DNA of 64,000 nucleotides from Plenodomus lindquistii (taxonomy: Eukaryota; Ascomycota; Dothideomycetes; Pleosporales; Leptosphaeriaceae), in contig JANUWI010000010.1 in the NCBI GenBank assembly GCA_025504975.1, positions 1 through 64,000 on the forward strand, written 5' to 3'. The notes under the pieces are model-generated. The model was not told the DNA's origin. It searched no databases and saw nothing but the letters and a program-made list of their open reading frames with translations. Of the stretch, positions 20,986 through 33,364 are shown one piece after another; the first letter of the stretch is position 1, and each line of letters opens with the position of its first letter. The position numbers and the translations under genes were made by a program.

Positions 20986-22212
20986 ATGCAGCGGCCCAGC
21001 TTCCAGAACCCGCCGCCAGCGCACTCTCCACCACGTAGGTCATTTGCGTACACCCATACCCCCTACCATACTATACTCCCCTCTGCCACCACTGTGATCG
21101 ATTGATGGTGGGTGGTCTCTGGTGAGAGATGACTAACACACCATGCCAGTCCACCATCCCATCCCACAGCACGTCTCAACCGTCCCCCAGCTGCGCTCAC
21201 CACCTCCCCCACAGCCCCCATCGCAACCTCACAGCGCCTACGGCTATGGACAGCAGGGCGGCGGCATGCCCCAGCAACAGGGAGGCTATGGCGTCCATCC
21301 ATCTTTTGGTGGCTTCATCAACGACCCCACCACACAACTCGGCTTCCAGATGGGCAAAACCGCCGTTGATGCTGGACAACAATACGTCGAACAAAATGTG
21401 CGCATCCAATCCCTCAATCCCCATCGCTACACTCACACCAGGGGCGATTAGACGACTCACACAAATCAACTTGGCTGCCTGCTGACGTTCACCAGATTGG
21501 CCGCTTTGTCTCCGTCTCAGCCCTGAAACACTACTTCAACGTCACCAACATCTACGTCCTCGCCAAACTGCGCATCATCATGTTCCCCTGGTGGCATCGA
21601 CCTTGGTCCCGACAGCAGCGCCATAACCCTGACCCTGCCATTGTCTCATCGTCTCTCTACCTGCCCCCACGCGAAGACGTCAACTCGCCAGACATGTACA
21701 TTCCCACCATGGCACTCGTCACATACATTCTGCTCTCTACCCTGCTCGCAGGTCTGAGAGGACAATTCAATCCAGAGCTGCTGGGCTACACTGCCACACT
21801 CGCCATCTCAGTCATGCTACTCGAGATCCTCATCATTCGCACCGGCACCTTCCTCCTCAGTATCAGCAACTCGTCACAATTGCTCGATCTGGTCGCATAC
21901 AGCGGCTACAAATTCGTCCACGTCATCGTCTCGCTGCTCCTCTCGCGTCTGACAGCCTGGCTCGGCTTCGGCAGCTCGTGGGTGAGCTGGGCCATCTTCC
22001 TGTATTGCTTCGGCGCCAATGCATTCTTCTTGCTTAGGAGCCTGAGGTATGTGTTGCTGCCTGATCAGGGTGGACAAGGCATGGGCGTTGGTGGCAACGC
22101 GGCCGCTGGGTATACTGTGCAGAAGAGCCAGAAGAGCCGGAGAACGCAATTTTTGTTCGTGTACAGCTATGTTGTTCAGTTTGGGTTCATGGTGTGGTTG
22201 AGCCGGGTCTAA
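20986..22212 (+). CDS. YIF1: ER-Golgi transport protein YIF1 (Hrf1 family)
   Basis: A membrane protein that partners Yip1 in forming or docking ER-derived transport vesicles. Three exons (20986-21034, 21150-21397, 21496-22212) give 337 residues and sum to whole codons; the branch and acceptor signals are good (GACTAAC, GCCAG). The N-terminus is Pro, Gln and Gly rich and cytosolic. The family signature follows: GFINDPTTQLGFQMGKTAV, then GRFVSVSALKHYFNVTNIYV and ARLRI-like AKLRIIMFPWWHRPW. About five membrane segments come next, from MALVTYILLSTLLAG to YVVQFGFMVWLSRV. Length and order match the family. Confidence 0.95.
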
Positions 22213-23121
22213 GGATGGCATCTGTGCAAGTATCAGCATTCTGCGCGCAGCGGACAGCACCTACAGCTTACAAGGACGAATTCTGCGTGCATTGCATCCT
22301 TGGCCATCGCATACTCGGGTTGTTATTCACTTATGGAATATTCATAAGCGCCCTTGGTTGCTCTTGCAGCCCCCAGCCTGTCAACTCCCCTCAGAACTTG
22401 GATTGAGAGCTTCAAATTCTGGCACCGATACGACCTCTGACTCGAACAATCCGAGATCTGATTTGCGCATGTAATATATACAGGGAAAGCTTGGACATGA
22501 TGAAGGAGCGGTCGCATTCAATCCCGAGTTGGGGGCGACGTGTAACAAGAGAATCGCGCACCTTGCATACGAGCGGTACCAAATCAAAATTACTTTTCTT
22601 CACGCAACCTTGAGAGATGTCTGAGCATCGCTGGTCCTTGGAGTTTGGTCGCAGGCTACAGAGTGTCCTCTCTCGAGTGAGGTCATTGCCCCAAGGAGCG
22701 CAGGACTTCAAGGCACATCATGTCTGATGACTACTCACCACGATCAAATCTGTCAAGCAACCTTGCTTCCACATCTATTACGCAATGCGGCAGGTGTCCG
22801 AGGATCGCGTGTCCGATCGTGGCGTTGTCTAGCTTCGGATGGCCTCCGACGGCACTTAATCGCATAACGCCATCTTCGCGCCAGCTTCAGGAACGTATGA
22901 CGTCGCTGATACCACGCAATGTTACGGACTACTTCCAACTTTCGGGGTTATGAGCGAGTTAGTGAGGTAGGAATAAAAGGGTCTCGTGCCCGGCTGTAGG
23001 GTTGACGGTTCTCAGTATATCCTCATCGTGACTTGAAAGGATTGACTTTGTACGCCCAAATCACACCCATTGAACAACTAAAACACCTACACCTCGAGAC
23101 TAGTTTAATCTCAACTACACA
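22213..23121. other. Intergenic, nothing supported
   Basis: 3' region of YIF1 and promoter of the next gene. Several 60-100 codon ORFs overlap on both strands without splice context or features. Confidence 0.5.
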
Positions 23122-23946
23122 ATGCCTTCCAATGGCGACGGATCCAGCGACAATGGCCCCATCGAGGGCCACGAAATCCTCCACGGTACCTCTGGAAATG
23201 TTCGTCTCTTCCCCTTACCACAAACCACCCATCATCTCATCACTAACTCCTCCATCAGGAAACCCTCCAGCACACCAAGAAGGTAGCTCCCATGCCTGAG
23301 GTCGAGGTTGGTGACTGTAAGCACCCCTCCCCCATCATCACATTACCACCACTAATACCACAGCCATGCTGATCAATTACCTCTAGCCCTCCCCGGTATG
23401 GGCGCCGGCGGCGTCGCCGACGTCGTGCAAGGCGACTCCGAGGAATTTGGCACCAACGAGCCAAAAAAAGATCCTTTAGACGACACCGTCGACCCCACAG
23501 CCAACATCCCACTTCCCGAGCGCGATTCCCGGCCCGACGCACCCAAGCGTCAAAAGACCGTAGAAGGTGACGTTTCCACCGCTTCCAAGACGCAGTCGAA
23601 ACATGCGGCGTTGAATAAAGACGAGGTTGCCATGTCGAGTGCGGGTAGTGAAGCGGAGAAGCGCGAGGCGAGAGCTGATCGGAGAGCGGATGCGCTGGAG
23701 GAGCCCAAGGATAAGGGGAAGGCGGATAAGTATGGGGGGCATGCTGATGTGGAGGCGTTGCATGGGCAGGCGGATAGTCGGAAGGGTGAAGATGGGGCCG
23801 CGAAGAAGGGTGGTAAGGGCGGAGATGGCGATGCGAAGAAGGGTGGGAAGGGTGGGAAGGGTGATGTTGATGAAGGCAATGATTTGGAGAAGGTGCAGCG
23901 GGAACAGGCGAAGAAGTTTGGGGCTGTGAACCTGGAGAATGAGTAG
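23122..23946 (+). CDS. Hydrophilic, probably disordered protein
   Basis: Three exons (23122-23199, 23259-23316, 23387-23946) give 231 residues; donors are GTTCGT and GTAAG, acceptors ATCAG and TCTAG, with CTAAC and CTGATC branches. It starts MPSNGDGSSDNGPIEGHE, runs through ETLQHTKKVAPMPEVEVGDS, and then into LPGMGAGGVADVVQGDSEEF. The rest is Lys, Asp, Glu, Gly and Ala rich, with short repeats (DGAAKKGGKGGDGDAKKGGK) and little hydrophobic content, so it is probably disordered. Such proteins are often stress-linked in fungi, but I recognise no family here. It has no signal peptide. Confidence 0.7.
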
Positions 23947-24212
23947 AAATAGGGTACTCATGGTGTAGGGCACCACAGGTATGTGCCTAGCAGAAACATT
24001 GAACTCGGCTTGTCTATGTTCACACCCCGGAATTTCTATTCATGTGCTTGACACGATACGTCTACGTCTATATGCATTCACACTTCATCCCATCACCTCC
24101 AACCAACCCAAGCACTCAACTACAAGCAGCCCCACGTGGACCCCCGTCAACAACATCAGACGGACACGGGTATCCCAACGTCTTGCACGGGCGGTCCTAT
24201 CTTTATTAGCTT

Positions 24213-24528
24213 TCAACTCATTTCCCGTTTCATTATCGTCCCTATTTGTGCCTTTCCCTCTGAATTCTGCAAGCATCATACACCGGTTAATGGAGGGGAT
24301 ACTTACAGATGCGCACGTGCGCGTAGGTTGTCCGGCATCTTCTTCGTAGCCGACGCATATGGAGTCTGGTTGGTCGAGGGCAGGAACGCAGCCCTTTGTT
24401 GTTGATTAGCGTTGTGCATAATAACTAGCGAGCGGGAGTGGGGATGATGGATGGAAGAAGGAACGAACCCATTTGGCCAACGCGTTGGAAGCGAGGAAGC
24501 AGAGTGCTATGCTGATGGGGAGTTTCAT
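24213..24528 (-). CDS. Small secreted protein candidate
   Basis: The start at 24528 gives a convincing signal peptide, MKLPISIALCFLASNALA. An intron (GTTCGT donor, CGCTAATC branch, ACAAAG acceptor near 24394) leads in phase to GCVPALDQPDSICVGY and then EEDAGQPTRTCAS. The 3' end is uncertain: a 40-bp intron (24306-24267) would end the protein at the TGA at 24213-24215 with about 66 residues, but 40 bases is short for an intron. Reading straight on gives a longer C-terminus to about 24085. The mature part has three Cys. Small secreted proteins of this kind include effectors, but no function is implied. No single long ORF marks this gene. Confidence 0.5.
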
Positions 24529-26903
24529 TGTGTTTGTGTTTTGGTGTGTGGGTGTGGTTTGAGAAGCTAAGATGGTGTTTTGTTTCGATCTAGGTAGTGT
24601 ATGTGGTGGTGCGAAATGTGCACTGTAACTCGAGATGGCGAGAGCGGCTGAAATATGTAGTGCGGAGGAGCGTCTCTGCTTAACCTTCCCTGTTTAGCCT
24701 TATACCGTGCACCGGATCATGATGTTTGTGATTGAGTTGCCATGACGTGTGATTTTCTCGTCTCGGGCTTATATCACTGATATTCGGACCTTTGCTTGTA
24801 TGCTATACGAACTATGCATAGATGTGCTTGCGCGTCATCTCACTTTATGTATATGGGCTGCAGATGGTACGGTAGTGATGCATAAATGGAAATCTCCGAG
24901 TAGAATCGATCATCGGGTGATTGTGAATGATCAAAGTGAGAGCGTAATCGTATACGTTTGACGAATGTGTACAATACTACAAACACGGAATTTGTAGAGA
25001 GAGGCTCCGTCACGTGTAAGATCTACGATTTTCGCAATCTCGGTTTGGATTTCAAGGCCCTGATGGATACACAACTGCCCATGGTTTCTACGGTCTTCTT
25101 TGTGCCGTCCAAAGGTGACATGGGCAATTGCGTAAGCCCAATTGCACAGCTACCTATGGTACACAGTAGTCTTAGCTATTACCAATATTCTCTCCAGTGT
25201 TGTGTTCGCAACGGACGATTGTGAAGACATCGCTGGGATCCAACTCTGAAGCAAGAAGATCAATCGACGCAATGTGACGGCCATCCCACAACTAATCTCG
25301 CTGATGTCCCTAAGAGTTTGAGCTGCGAAGACGAGAAGGGACATGGGTCAGACGCGATGTCTGAAAAGATAATGAGCAGATTTGGTCTCTGGAGCAGGTA
25401 CTTGCAACGTTTGAAACAAACCGTACAATGCCGGCCACCCGCAGGCGTAATGCCGGACTGATCATACGGGTAGCGGCACCCGTGCCGGCACATTGATCCT
25501 CTTAAGTAGAATAGGCAAGCTATGGCAAAGATGGCGGCATCTTCTAATTCTTCGGTGCGTTTGAATCGTCGCATGCCGAGCGTGCAGGATGCGATGCTTG
25601 CTATTTACAGTAGTAGGCGTCCCGGAAGAGACCTTGCGCAACACAGATGAAGATCAGATCAGCTTCGACGACGCTTTGTTCTTCCCGAAGCGATTGAGCC
25701 ACCACAAAGATCAAAGACTAGAGTCACAATAGTCTTTCTGCGCGTGTGTGCGTACAGTATGACTTTGCTTGGTAACAATAAGCCTCTCGCGTTTGAATTG
25801 ATTCGCATATCTTGCTGAATTTCAAAGATTTTGTGCTGCTAGATTGACTGTTGGCTAATTTAGTAGAATATGAAGTTTTTGCTGGTAGGATAAAGGACAC
25901 TCGTGGCGATTGAACGCCACGTGTGCGCCTTGACAACTGTCCAGCCACCAAACGGAAGGGAGCGAGGCCTTGGATCCCGACGATACTTCCCGGCTCATCT
26001 GTGAAAGGTTTTGGCCCTTCTAATCGTGGGGCGGAGGCTATGTACAATGGTTTCAGGCAGCAAAACTAAGTACATGCATAGTATCAAGCTCAGGAGGAAA
26101 TGATGAAGGCCAAATTTGGCCATTTCATAGTGTGGTGAATATTTAAGGACGAGGCTGATGCTAGCCTGCTAGTGTAATGCGTTACCCCTTTTGAGCCCTT
26201 GCCTACAGCCCTAGTTAGTGCTAGTCACTAGATTAGAGCGGCGTCTGTGGCGTACCTACTGCAACTTTGACAGCTGAAGTCACGGCTCACATTGCCAACT
26301 TTGACATCGCGTGGTGCAAACTAATACACAAAGCTCTATCGAAACAGCCTCCCAGGGGCCAAACTATACCTGGTCAAGGACATCACCTGGGCTTGGCATC
26401 CTAAAATCCAGTTACGGGAAGCGGAAGGCTCTACACGCCTGTAGCATCAGATTCAACGCTCCCGGCTTGTTTCCTCGGGGGGTCTGAATATGCAATCGCC
26501 AGTTGTGCTTCTGCATGCTCAGATTCTGGTTGCCCGAGTATAGCGGGCGACTCTACTCGATGGGTCCATCTCCAATTTCCATAGGGTTACTACCCACTCG
26601 GTAACGTAGCCGGTAGACAAGGCTGTAACATCTTCGGGATCCGCGATCAGCTTAGACTGATCAGGCAGAATCTAGAATTTCTTTGCGTGTAACTCCACCT
26701 TGCAACGATACCACTTTTCTCCTAGCAGCGCAGTATTAACCCGTCTAGTCAAAATACCGGATCATGTACGCTCAAGGCGTTGGCAGTAGTATCTATCTAG
26801 CTTCTACCAGCAGTCGCATTTGGCCTCTACTTTGGCAAACATTTTTTCTGCGTCTCCATGCTGATTTCTTGATTCGATACTGCCATCAGTTCGCGCCCGC
26901 GCC
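24529..26903. other. Long intergenic stretch, nothing supported
   Basis: About 2.4 kb with only short overlapping ORFs, none showing a domain, signal peptide or consistent splice frame. The stretch ahead of 26904 is the promoter of the chitin-binding gene. Confidence 0.5.
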
Positions 26904-28906
26904 ATGCGACTATCTCAAACGATCGTCCTTGGGCTCCTTCTTTCCGTGGAAGCCGCCATAATTTCGAAGAATGCAAAGTGTGGCAAAAATGGACAGACCT
27001 GCTTGAACTCATGCTGGGGATCTTGTTGCTCTCAATACGGGTGGTGGTACGTTGCAGTTGGGTTTTCGCAAGCGAGAAGGCTGACGACCTGGATAGTGGT
27101 TCGACCGATGCCTACTGCGGCAATGGCTGTCAGCCAGGCTTCGGTTCGTGCAAGCGAATTATCAAATCTAGTCCTTCCAAGTCCCTTCCATCAGTCACTG
27201 TAAGGCCAACCTCGACTAGCAGTGTCGCCGTTCCTATCGTATCTCCCACACAGAAGATCTCCACGAACTCTCGTTGCGGAGCAAGATTTGGAGGCCAAAA
27301 GTGTCAAGGCAGCCGCTGGGGCGACTGCTGTAGCCAATACTTCTACGTGAGTGACGTGATGACTGCGCTGGAATCTCAAAAGGCTGACGTACCCTGCAAG
27401 TGTGGCAGCACCTTCGATCATTGCGGCTCTCATTCTTGCCAGAAAGGATATGGCAAATGTAATACCGCCCCACCTTCATCTGCCAAGCGCAGCAGTTCCA
27501 CTAAGAAAACTTCGAAAACCGCGACAAGCCGTAACCTTGCTTCCTCGTCAGCTACCAGTGGTACAGTTCTTGCAACTAGGTCGACTCACTCGATACTATC
27601 GTTCACATCGAACATCACTCCAGCCATCTCGCACATCACCTCCATTCTACCCGCTACTTCATTGGCCCCAATTGGCATAGCCTCACACACGACTTCTTCA
27701 CAGGATGCCACCACATTGGCGATGCCCTTGTCTACTGAAGCATTGGGTAGCTCTGCGATTGTATACACGTCGGTCAAGGGAGACTCAGCCATGCTGTCGC
27801 CTTCAGAGTACACTGGCATCCCTGCTACTTCTTCGTCGTGGATCTCAGAGATCGCGAGCTCCTCGGTGTCACTACCTTCTTCCTTGCATGTCGAAGGGGT
27901 TAGCAGCTTTGTGACTTCCTCAGGTGCATCAAGGGTCGTAAGCAGCTCTACAACTACATCCACTTCGTCGGAAATCATCATCAGTTCGGACACACGGGGC
28001 TCATCCTTCTACGAGGTATTTAGCAGCACTGCCACCCCTTCGTCTTCATCAGAGCCCATCAGCAGCTCCGCTTCGTTTTTGTCATCGTCGGCTGTAACGA
28101 GCATCTCGGTCGCTACCGTGTCTTCATCATGGGACTCAGTCAGCAGTTCCATTACTTCCTTTTCTTCGTCGGAACTGTCTAGTAGCTCAGTCACATCTTC
28201 GCCAATATCAGAGATCTCCGACTCTTCGGCAGAATGAATATCATCATCTACTGAGGTCATCCACGCCTCTATCACGGCGACGCCATCATCTTTTCAGCTG
28301 ATCTCATCGTCAGCTCCGTCATCCACTGTACTTCCATCTCCTCCTCGCCCTCTTGGGCCCAATATTCTTATTAATCCAAGCTTTGAGGGACAGGATCGTA
28401 CAGCTATGGGCACTTATAAGCCTTCCAATTGGTCGGCTTCACTTCAAGTCTATTCTCAAAATGCTCCAGGTGCGGCTCAAGATGGAATATGGTACCCGTG
28501 CGTGTAACTTTTTGACAACCCGTCAAGCCCCAAGCTAACGAATTACTGCAGTATCTTCTACTACACGACGAATGTAGCCCCGCCGGTCTTGTCTCAAGAG
28601 CTCACTGCGCTTGACATCACTTTACCATATACGCTTACTTTCTACTATCGCGTCCGAAATTTCTTCAGTCCTTCTCCTTCAACTTGCACTATCAGTGCTT
28701 CTTTAAACACTGAAGTCTTTTTTACTCGGACTGTTACCCTCGCAGACTTGGTAAGAGGCGGTCCGTATATCCAAGTTGTTACAGATTCTGTTGTGCCCTT
28801 CTCAAGCACAGGCACTCTTGCGTTGAGTTACACCTGCGTGTCTTCCGGGACTCGTGGGACCAGTAGCGATATAAGTCTGGATAACACATATTTTGGCACA
28901 ACCTAG
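26904..28906 (+). pseudogene. Secreted chitin-binding protein, interrupted by an in-frame TGA
   Basis: Signal peptide MRLSQTIVLGLLLSVEAA, then two type 1 chitin-binding (hevein-like) modules. The first is rebuilt by removing 27047-27096 (SQYGWCGSTDAYCGNGC), the second by removing 27347-27400 (SQYFYCGSTFDHCGSHSC). A Ser/Thr-rich stretch of about 250 residues follows, probably O-glycosylated. At 28235-28237 a TGA stops it, yet the same frame stays open to 28497, enters a clean 54-bp intron (28498-28551, CTAAC branch) and goes on to 28906. That downstream part (ILINPSFEGQDRTAMGTYKP, FYYRVRNFF, a final DNTYFGTT) reads as a carbohydrate-binding-like beta domain. Either the gene is newly broken, or the stop is read through, or it is an assembly error. 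If truncated it would still be secreted with both chitin-binding modules. Confidence 0.7.
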
Positions 28907-29703
28907 GCGTAACGCGCTCTACCTAATCTCTTAAGAGCTCTAAATGCAGAGACTTTTGAAAACTACTATATGGATAAAGATATTAGACTAGTTAGTCATT
29001 AACTCTCAGCTGCGAACACTGTTAGCAGCGTATTTATATGTTTAGTTTTGGTAATGCTCTTGCCCCTGCTTTTTACATTATTACCCATCGTGATCTAGAG
29101 ACTTTATTGGCTATCTTACCAATGCCACGCGAGATGACCTTTTCGCATAGCGATGCTGATTTTACGAAGGTTATGTAGTTGACGGACAGGAAGAGAACCA
29201 GATTCAGTGGCAGTAACACTAAGCATGTGTGAGCATTTCCCGAGGTGTATAACTAAGCACCGTAGAAAGTGAATGACCCTTCAGCCCGTGCGCTGCAGCA
29301 CAAGCGTGGACCCCTGAATAGACAGCGGGGACTTTCGCTAGGCTACTTCCGAGTGCACAGTCCAGTCTACATGTGTGCTGCAAGACAATCTAGACCTTGA
29401 CATTTCCATCGCAGACCCCGTTTCGGGAAGCGTCTATGGCTTGTGGCGCACTTGGTGAGCATTCGCACAGCTGACATCGCGACACTTCGACTTGACTCAC
29501 CAAGCGATACCGCATGGTGGAAATTACCACAGCCTCGTGAACGCCGCAAGCCCTCGCGGAGTCGCCGCCAAAGGCCATGGCTAACTCCTGGTACCTAACA
29601 AACTATGGATATATAGGCCGCCAGATTCCCATGCATCATGGAAGTCAGCGGTCGGCGGTCGCACGACGTTCAACTTTCGCTTGTTTCGAGGTGATTGACA
29701 ATC
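28907..29703. other. Intergenic, nothing supported
   Basis: This lies between the two chitin-binding genes. It starts AT-rich and becomes ordinary. No supported ORF or element. Confidence 0.5.
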
Positions 29704-32700
29704 ATGCGTGCTGTTACTCTGCTTTTGCTTTTGCAGGCCCCCTTTGGCGTTCTTTCCCAGCGCATATCTAAAGATGCAACTTGTGGAGGCCGCAAGGGGC
29801 AAACCTGCTTGGGTTCTTCTTTCGGGGATTGTTGCTCGCAGGTGAGTTGTACAATAGCTGCCGAAGGCCACAGCGAGGTACTAATCTAATCTCAGTATGG
29901 CTGGTGCGGTAGTAAAAAGGATTACTGCGGTGCTGGGTGCAATCCCAAGTTTGGAAAGTGTAACAAAGTCGTCACTCCATCGAACCAAGCTGTCTCGACC
30001 AACGCTCGGTGCGGATCCGCACACGGCGGCAAGACATGCCTAGGAAGCCGTTACGGAGACTGTTGTTCCCAGTATGGCTACTGTGGCTCAACTAGTGGTA
30101 TGTTGGATCCTTTAACTTTAGTTCGTGTCTGACGATATCAGATTACTGTGCTGCCAAAACGTGTCAGAAAGGATTTGGGAAGTGCAAGACCATGGCTTCA
30201 TCCCGTAGCTCCAGCGCGGCATCCACATCTTCGAAGAAAGCAAATGCAAGCTCTTCTAAAGCGCAATCTTCTTCGGTAGCCAGGGCCTCCTCAACTAGGT
30301 CTTCTTCGAGGAGAGTCGCTGCGACCCCCTCCAGCGTCCATTCCTCCATGGCCAAGGCTTCTTCGACCATATCCTCAAAGAAAAATGCTGCAGTCTCCAG
30401 TATCCGGAATTCCCCAGTAGTGAAGTCTTCCTCGACTACTTCTTCGACGAAGAAAGCTGCAAGCTCCTCTAGTGTGCGAGCGTCTCCAGCAGCCTTGGCT
30501 TCTTCGACGGCTTCTGCCTCTTCGATTGCCAAATCATCTTCAGTCGCCTCATCATCTCACCACGGCTCCTCTTCATTGGTAGACTCGGGGTCTTCTTATG
30601 CCTCATCCTCTGCGATTCACACTTCCTCGGTTGTTTCAACAGCATTGCACATGCCATCCAGCGAAGTCGTTTCGTCCTATGTGGTCGAGTCTGACTCAGC
30701 TTCAATAACTTACGCCGCCTCATCCACAGAACATGAGATATCCTCGAGCACTGTTGCCGAAACTAGCACGTACTCATTTGAGCCATCTTCTACCATCGCG
30801 TCATCTTCCATCAACGATGATAGCCCGCCATATACTCCCCCAGCGGGAGCACTCCCCACGCCGGAAAACCCTATCGATTTCATCGAGAATTACACGTACC
30901 AGGATGATCCACTTCCTGTACCTATCGCAATGGGCTTCCCACCGACCACCGATGGCATCCCCTTCGAGCCCGAGCTTGTCAAGACCTGCATGATCACCCC
31001 ATCTCGATCCGATGCCACCTTTGAGCTTCTTTCTGCTGATGAAAGAGTTCCGCTCGTCAAGACAGCCGACGGCACACTAGGTCTGCCAAAGAAGCCTTCT
31101 TCTGAGGAAGAGTACAGAGCCATGGGTCCAGTCGAAGACATAAAGTTTGCAAATTTTTCCTTCATCGCAAGTGACAACGGGATGTTCGATCTCGTGCTCA
31201 ACGACAGTCCACGCCAATACGTCGCTAAGAAAGCAGATGGCACTGTGGTCTTAACCAGTAGCTCAACGGGAGCAACAGATGACACGCTCGCCACGTCCAT
31301 CTTCGACGTCACATGTGAAGGCCGCCTCCTCATCAGAATTGGCACACAGTACTATACATGGGCCATAAGTGACAAGGATTCAAAGATGCAGACGACAAAT
31401 GGTACTCCAGAGACTCTTTACACACTGCCCGACGACCCCGTACCCTCGCAACGCCAACGCCGCAGCAAGTCCCAAGAAGGCAACGCGCCACGCTGTGGCC
31501 CGGCCCCGCGTGATCTCGAGGCGCGTGAGTTCCCAGGTCGTCGCGACACGAACCCGAATCAGTGCGGATCCAGCTCGTTCAACGTTCCCGATCTTACGTT
31601 TGGTCGTTGTTGCGATCAACATGATAACGACTTTGATACGTGCTCGATGACGTTTGAGGAGGGTAACAACAACTTTCACAGTTGTATGCGTGGAAGTGGG
31701 TGTGCCCAGTTCGATCACTGGTATAGTTGGTGGCTATTACTTGGGTGTCGCAAGACGGCAGCTTTCTACTACAGTGTCGTGTCGGCTTACCCTGGACGCA
31801 AGGCCTTTTGTAAGTTCCCCCCAGCATGCAACTCTATCCGTCCATTTCCAGAGTGTGAATAGGACCACGACTAACTCGACAATAGACGATGCGACAAGGG
31901 AACGCTGCAAATGTTACTGCCCTAGCAACACGCCCGACATGTGTAGCATCGGCGGCAATGTCGATTGCCGTAGCGTCTACACCAACGATATGAACAACTG
32001 TGGCGCATGTGGTCGTACATGTCCTCCAGGATCTCGCTGTAATCGAGGCAGATGTGTATGCCCCGTGGACCTATGCGGAGACCGCTGCGTTACACTGAGC
32101 TCACACCCCAAGAACTGCGGGCAGTGTGGTCGCATATCACCATCCGGCTACTGCTTCAATGGCCAGCCCTACACACCTCCGGCGGTCTGTACGCGTGACA
32201 ATGGTTTCCGCAATGGCAACTTTGCCAAGGGCGCGGATACCTGGTCTGTTGTTGACACTGCTACCGGACAAGCCACCGCCCTTAAGCTTAACGTGACCGC
32301 CGTTTCCAGTAACGTTGCCGCCGTCGAAGACGCAGATGGCAACGCGGGAGTTATTAGACTAAATACCTTTGCTGCGGGACAGTCACTCAGGACAGTCTTC
32401 AAGATGTGTCCGGGTTCGGCGTATAGTATAGGGTTTCAGCTTCAATCCCTGGGAACGAGCGCTTGCACCTACGAGGTTTTTGTGGCAGGTGATCGCTTGA
32501 CAGGTGGAAACACGCCGATAGGAAACAGGTGGGTGTGGGTACAGGGCCTTCGTGTTGGACCGTTCTCTACTCCGCGCAACGGGCTCACAGTGGCCGGACC
32601 AGAGCTTCTGGTTGAGTTTGAATTGCGGTTCCAGTGTTCTTTGGCTTCCTGGTTCATCAAGTCAACCAATCTTGCCGTGGATCAGTTCTCCGCTGTCCCC

Positions 32701-32706
32701 ATATAG
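29704..32706 (+). CDS. Secreted chitin-binding / phospholipase A2-like multidomain protein
   Basis: Four exons (29704-29841, 29896-30097, 30142-31809, 31886-32706) sum to whole codons, 942 residues. In order: signal peptide MRAVTLLLLLQAPFGVLS; two type 1 chitin-binding modules (CCSQYGWCGSKKDYC, CCSQYGYCGSTSDYC); a Ser/Ala-rich linker with repeated SSTSSKK-type units; a conserved beta-rich region (KTCMITPSRSDATFELLS); a phospholipase A2-like segment, FGRCCDQHDNDFDTC, with the catalytic His-Asp pair; a Cys-rich region (NCGACGRTCPPGSRC); and a C-terminal carbohydrate-binding-like domain (NGFRNGNFAKGADTW). It would bind chitin and perhaps act on lipid at the cell wall or on a partner. Related in layout to the gene at 26904-28906. 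Enzyme activity is not shown: the residues after His-Asp differ from the usual CY. Confidence 0.8.
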
Positions 32707-33364
32707 CTATCATCGGAACACTGTTTACTCTTTTGGGTAGTGTTCGTTTTTTGTAAATTCAGCGCTCGATCTTGCCAGCCTTTGGCCACTGATTGTATAA
32801 TCTGCACGTCAGGCTTCTGCAATCTGAACTTTGTTCCTGGAGACAGATATGTTAGGGCAAATGTTAACTGTCTACCTAACTTGGAGATCCTATCAAATTT
32901 CAAGCTTGCTTAGGAGTAACTGGGAGAAAGACCAATATCTATTATATGGCTATTCTACGGCCGTTTATCGATCCACCCTTGAATCAGGGACTTGTCTACC
33001 ATCCCTACACTCAGCTGACTGGATCATAGAGCAAACGTGTGTTAGGTACGGTTAGGACGTTAAGGTTAGGTTATGAGGTTAGTGTTCGAATGATGTATTG
33101 TATAAACAATGGTAAGAGAGCTCTGATATAGGGAAGCGCGAAGATAAGGTGGATACTCAATTAGAGCTGGGTAGACGTTCAATAGCTGCCATATGTTGGG
33201 TCAAGGCGAATATAAAGAAGGGGGCTACTATCTACATTTCGCACACTACGTAGGCTACCCAATAGGGGTTGGTTAAAAAAGCTGTAGAACGGTAGACAGT
33301 GAATGGGTAGGAAACGTAGCCGACACTGGCCCTTGACATTCTCCGCCTTGCATGCGTATGACAT
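32707..33364. other. Intergenic with a degenerate TTAGG-like cluster
   Basis: No gene. At 33041-33083 the motif GGTTAG or TTAGG occurs five times at irregular spacing, resembling decayed telomere sequence or chance. Confidence 0.35.

Noticed and set aside
27586..28275. Long acidic minus-strand ORFs opposite the Ser-rich linker
   Set aside because: TCN serine codons read as acidic residues on the other strand. They are shadows of the chitin-binding gene.
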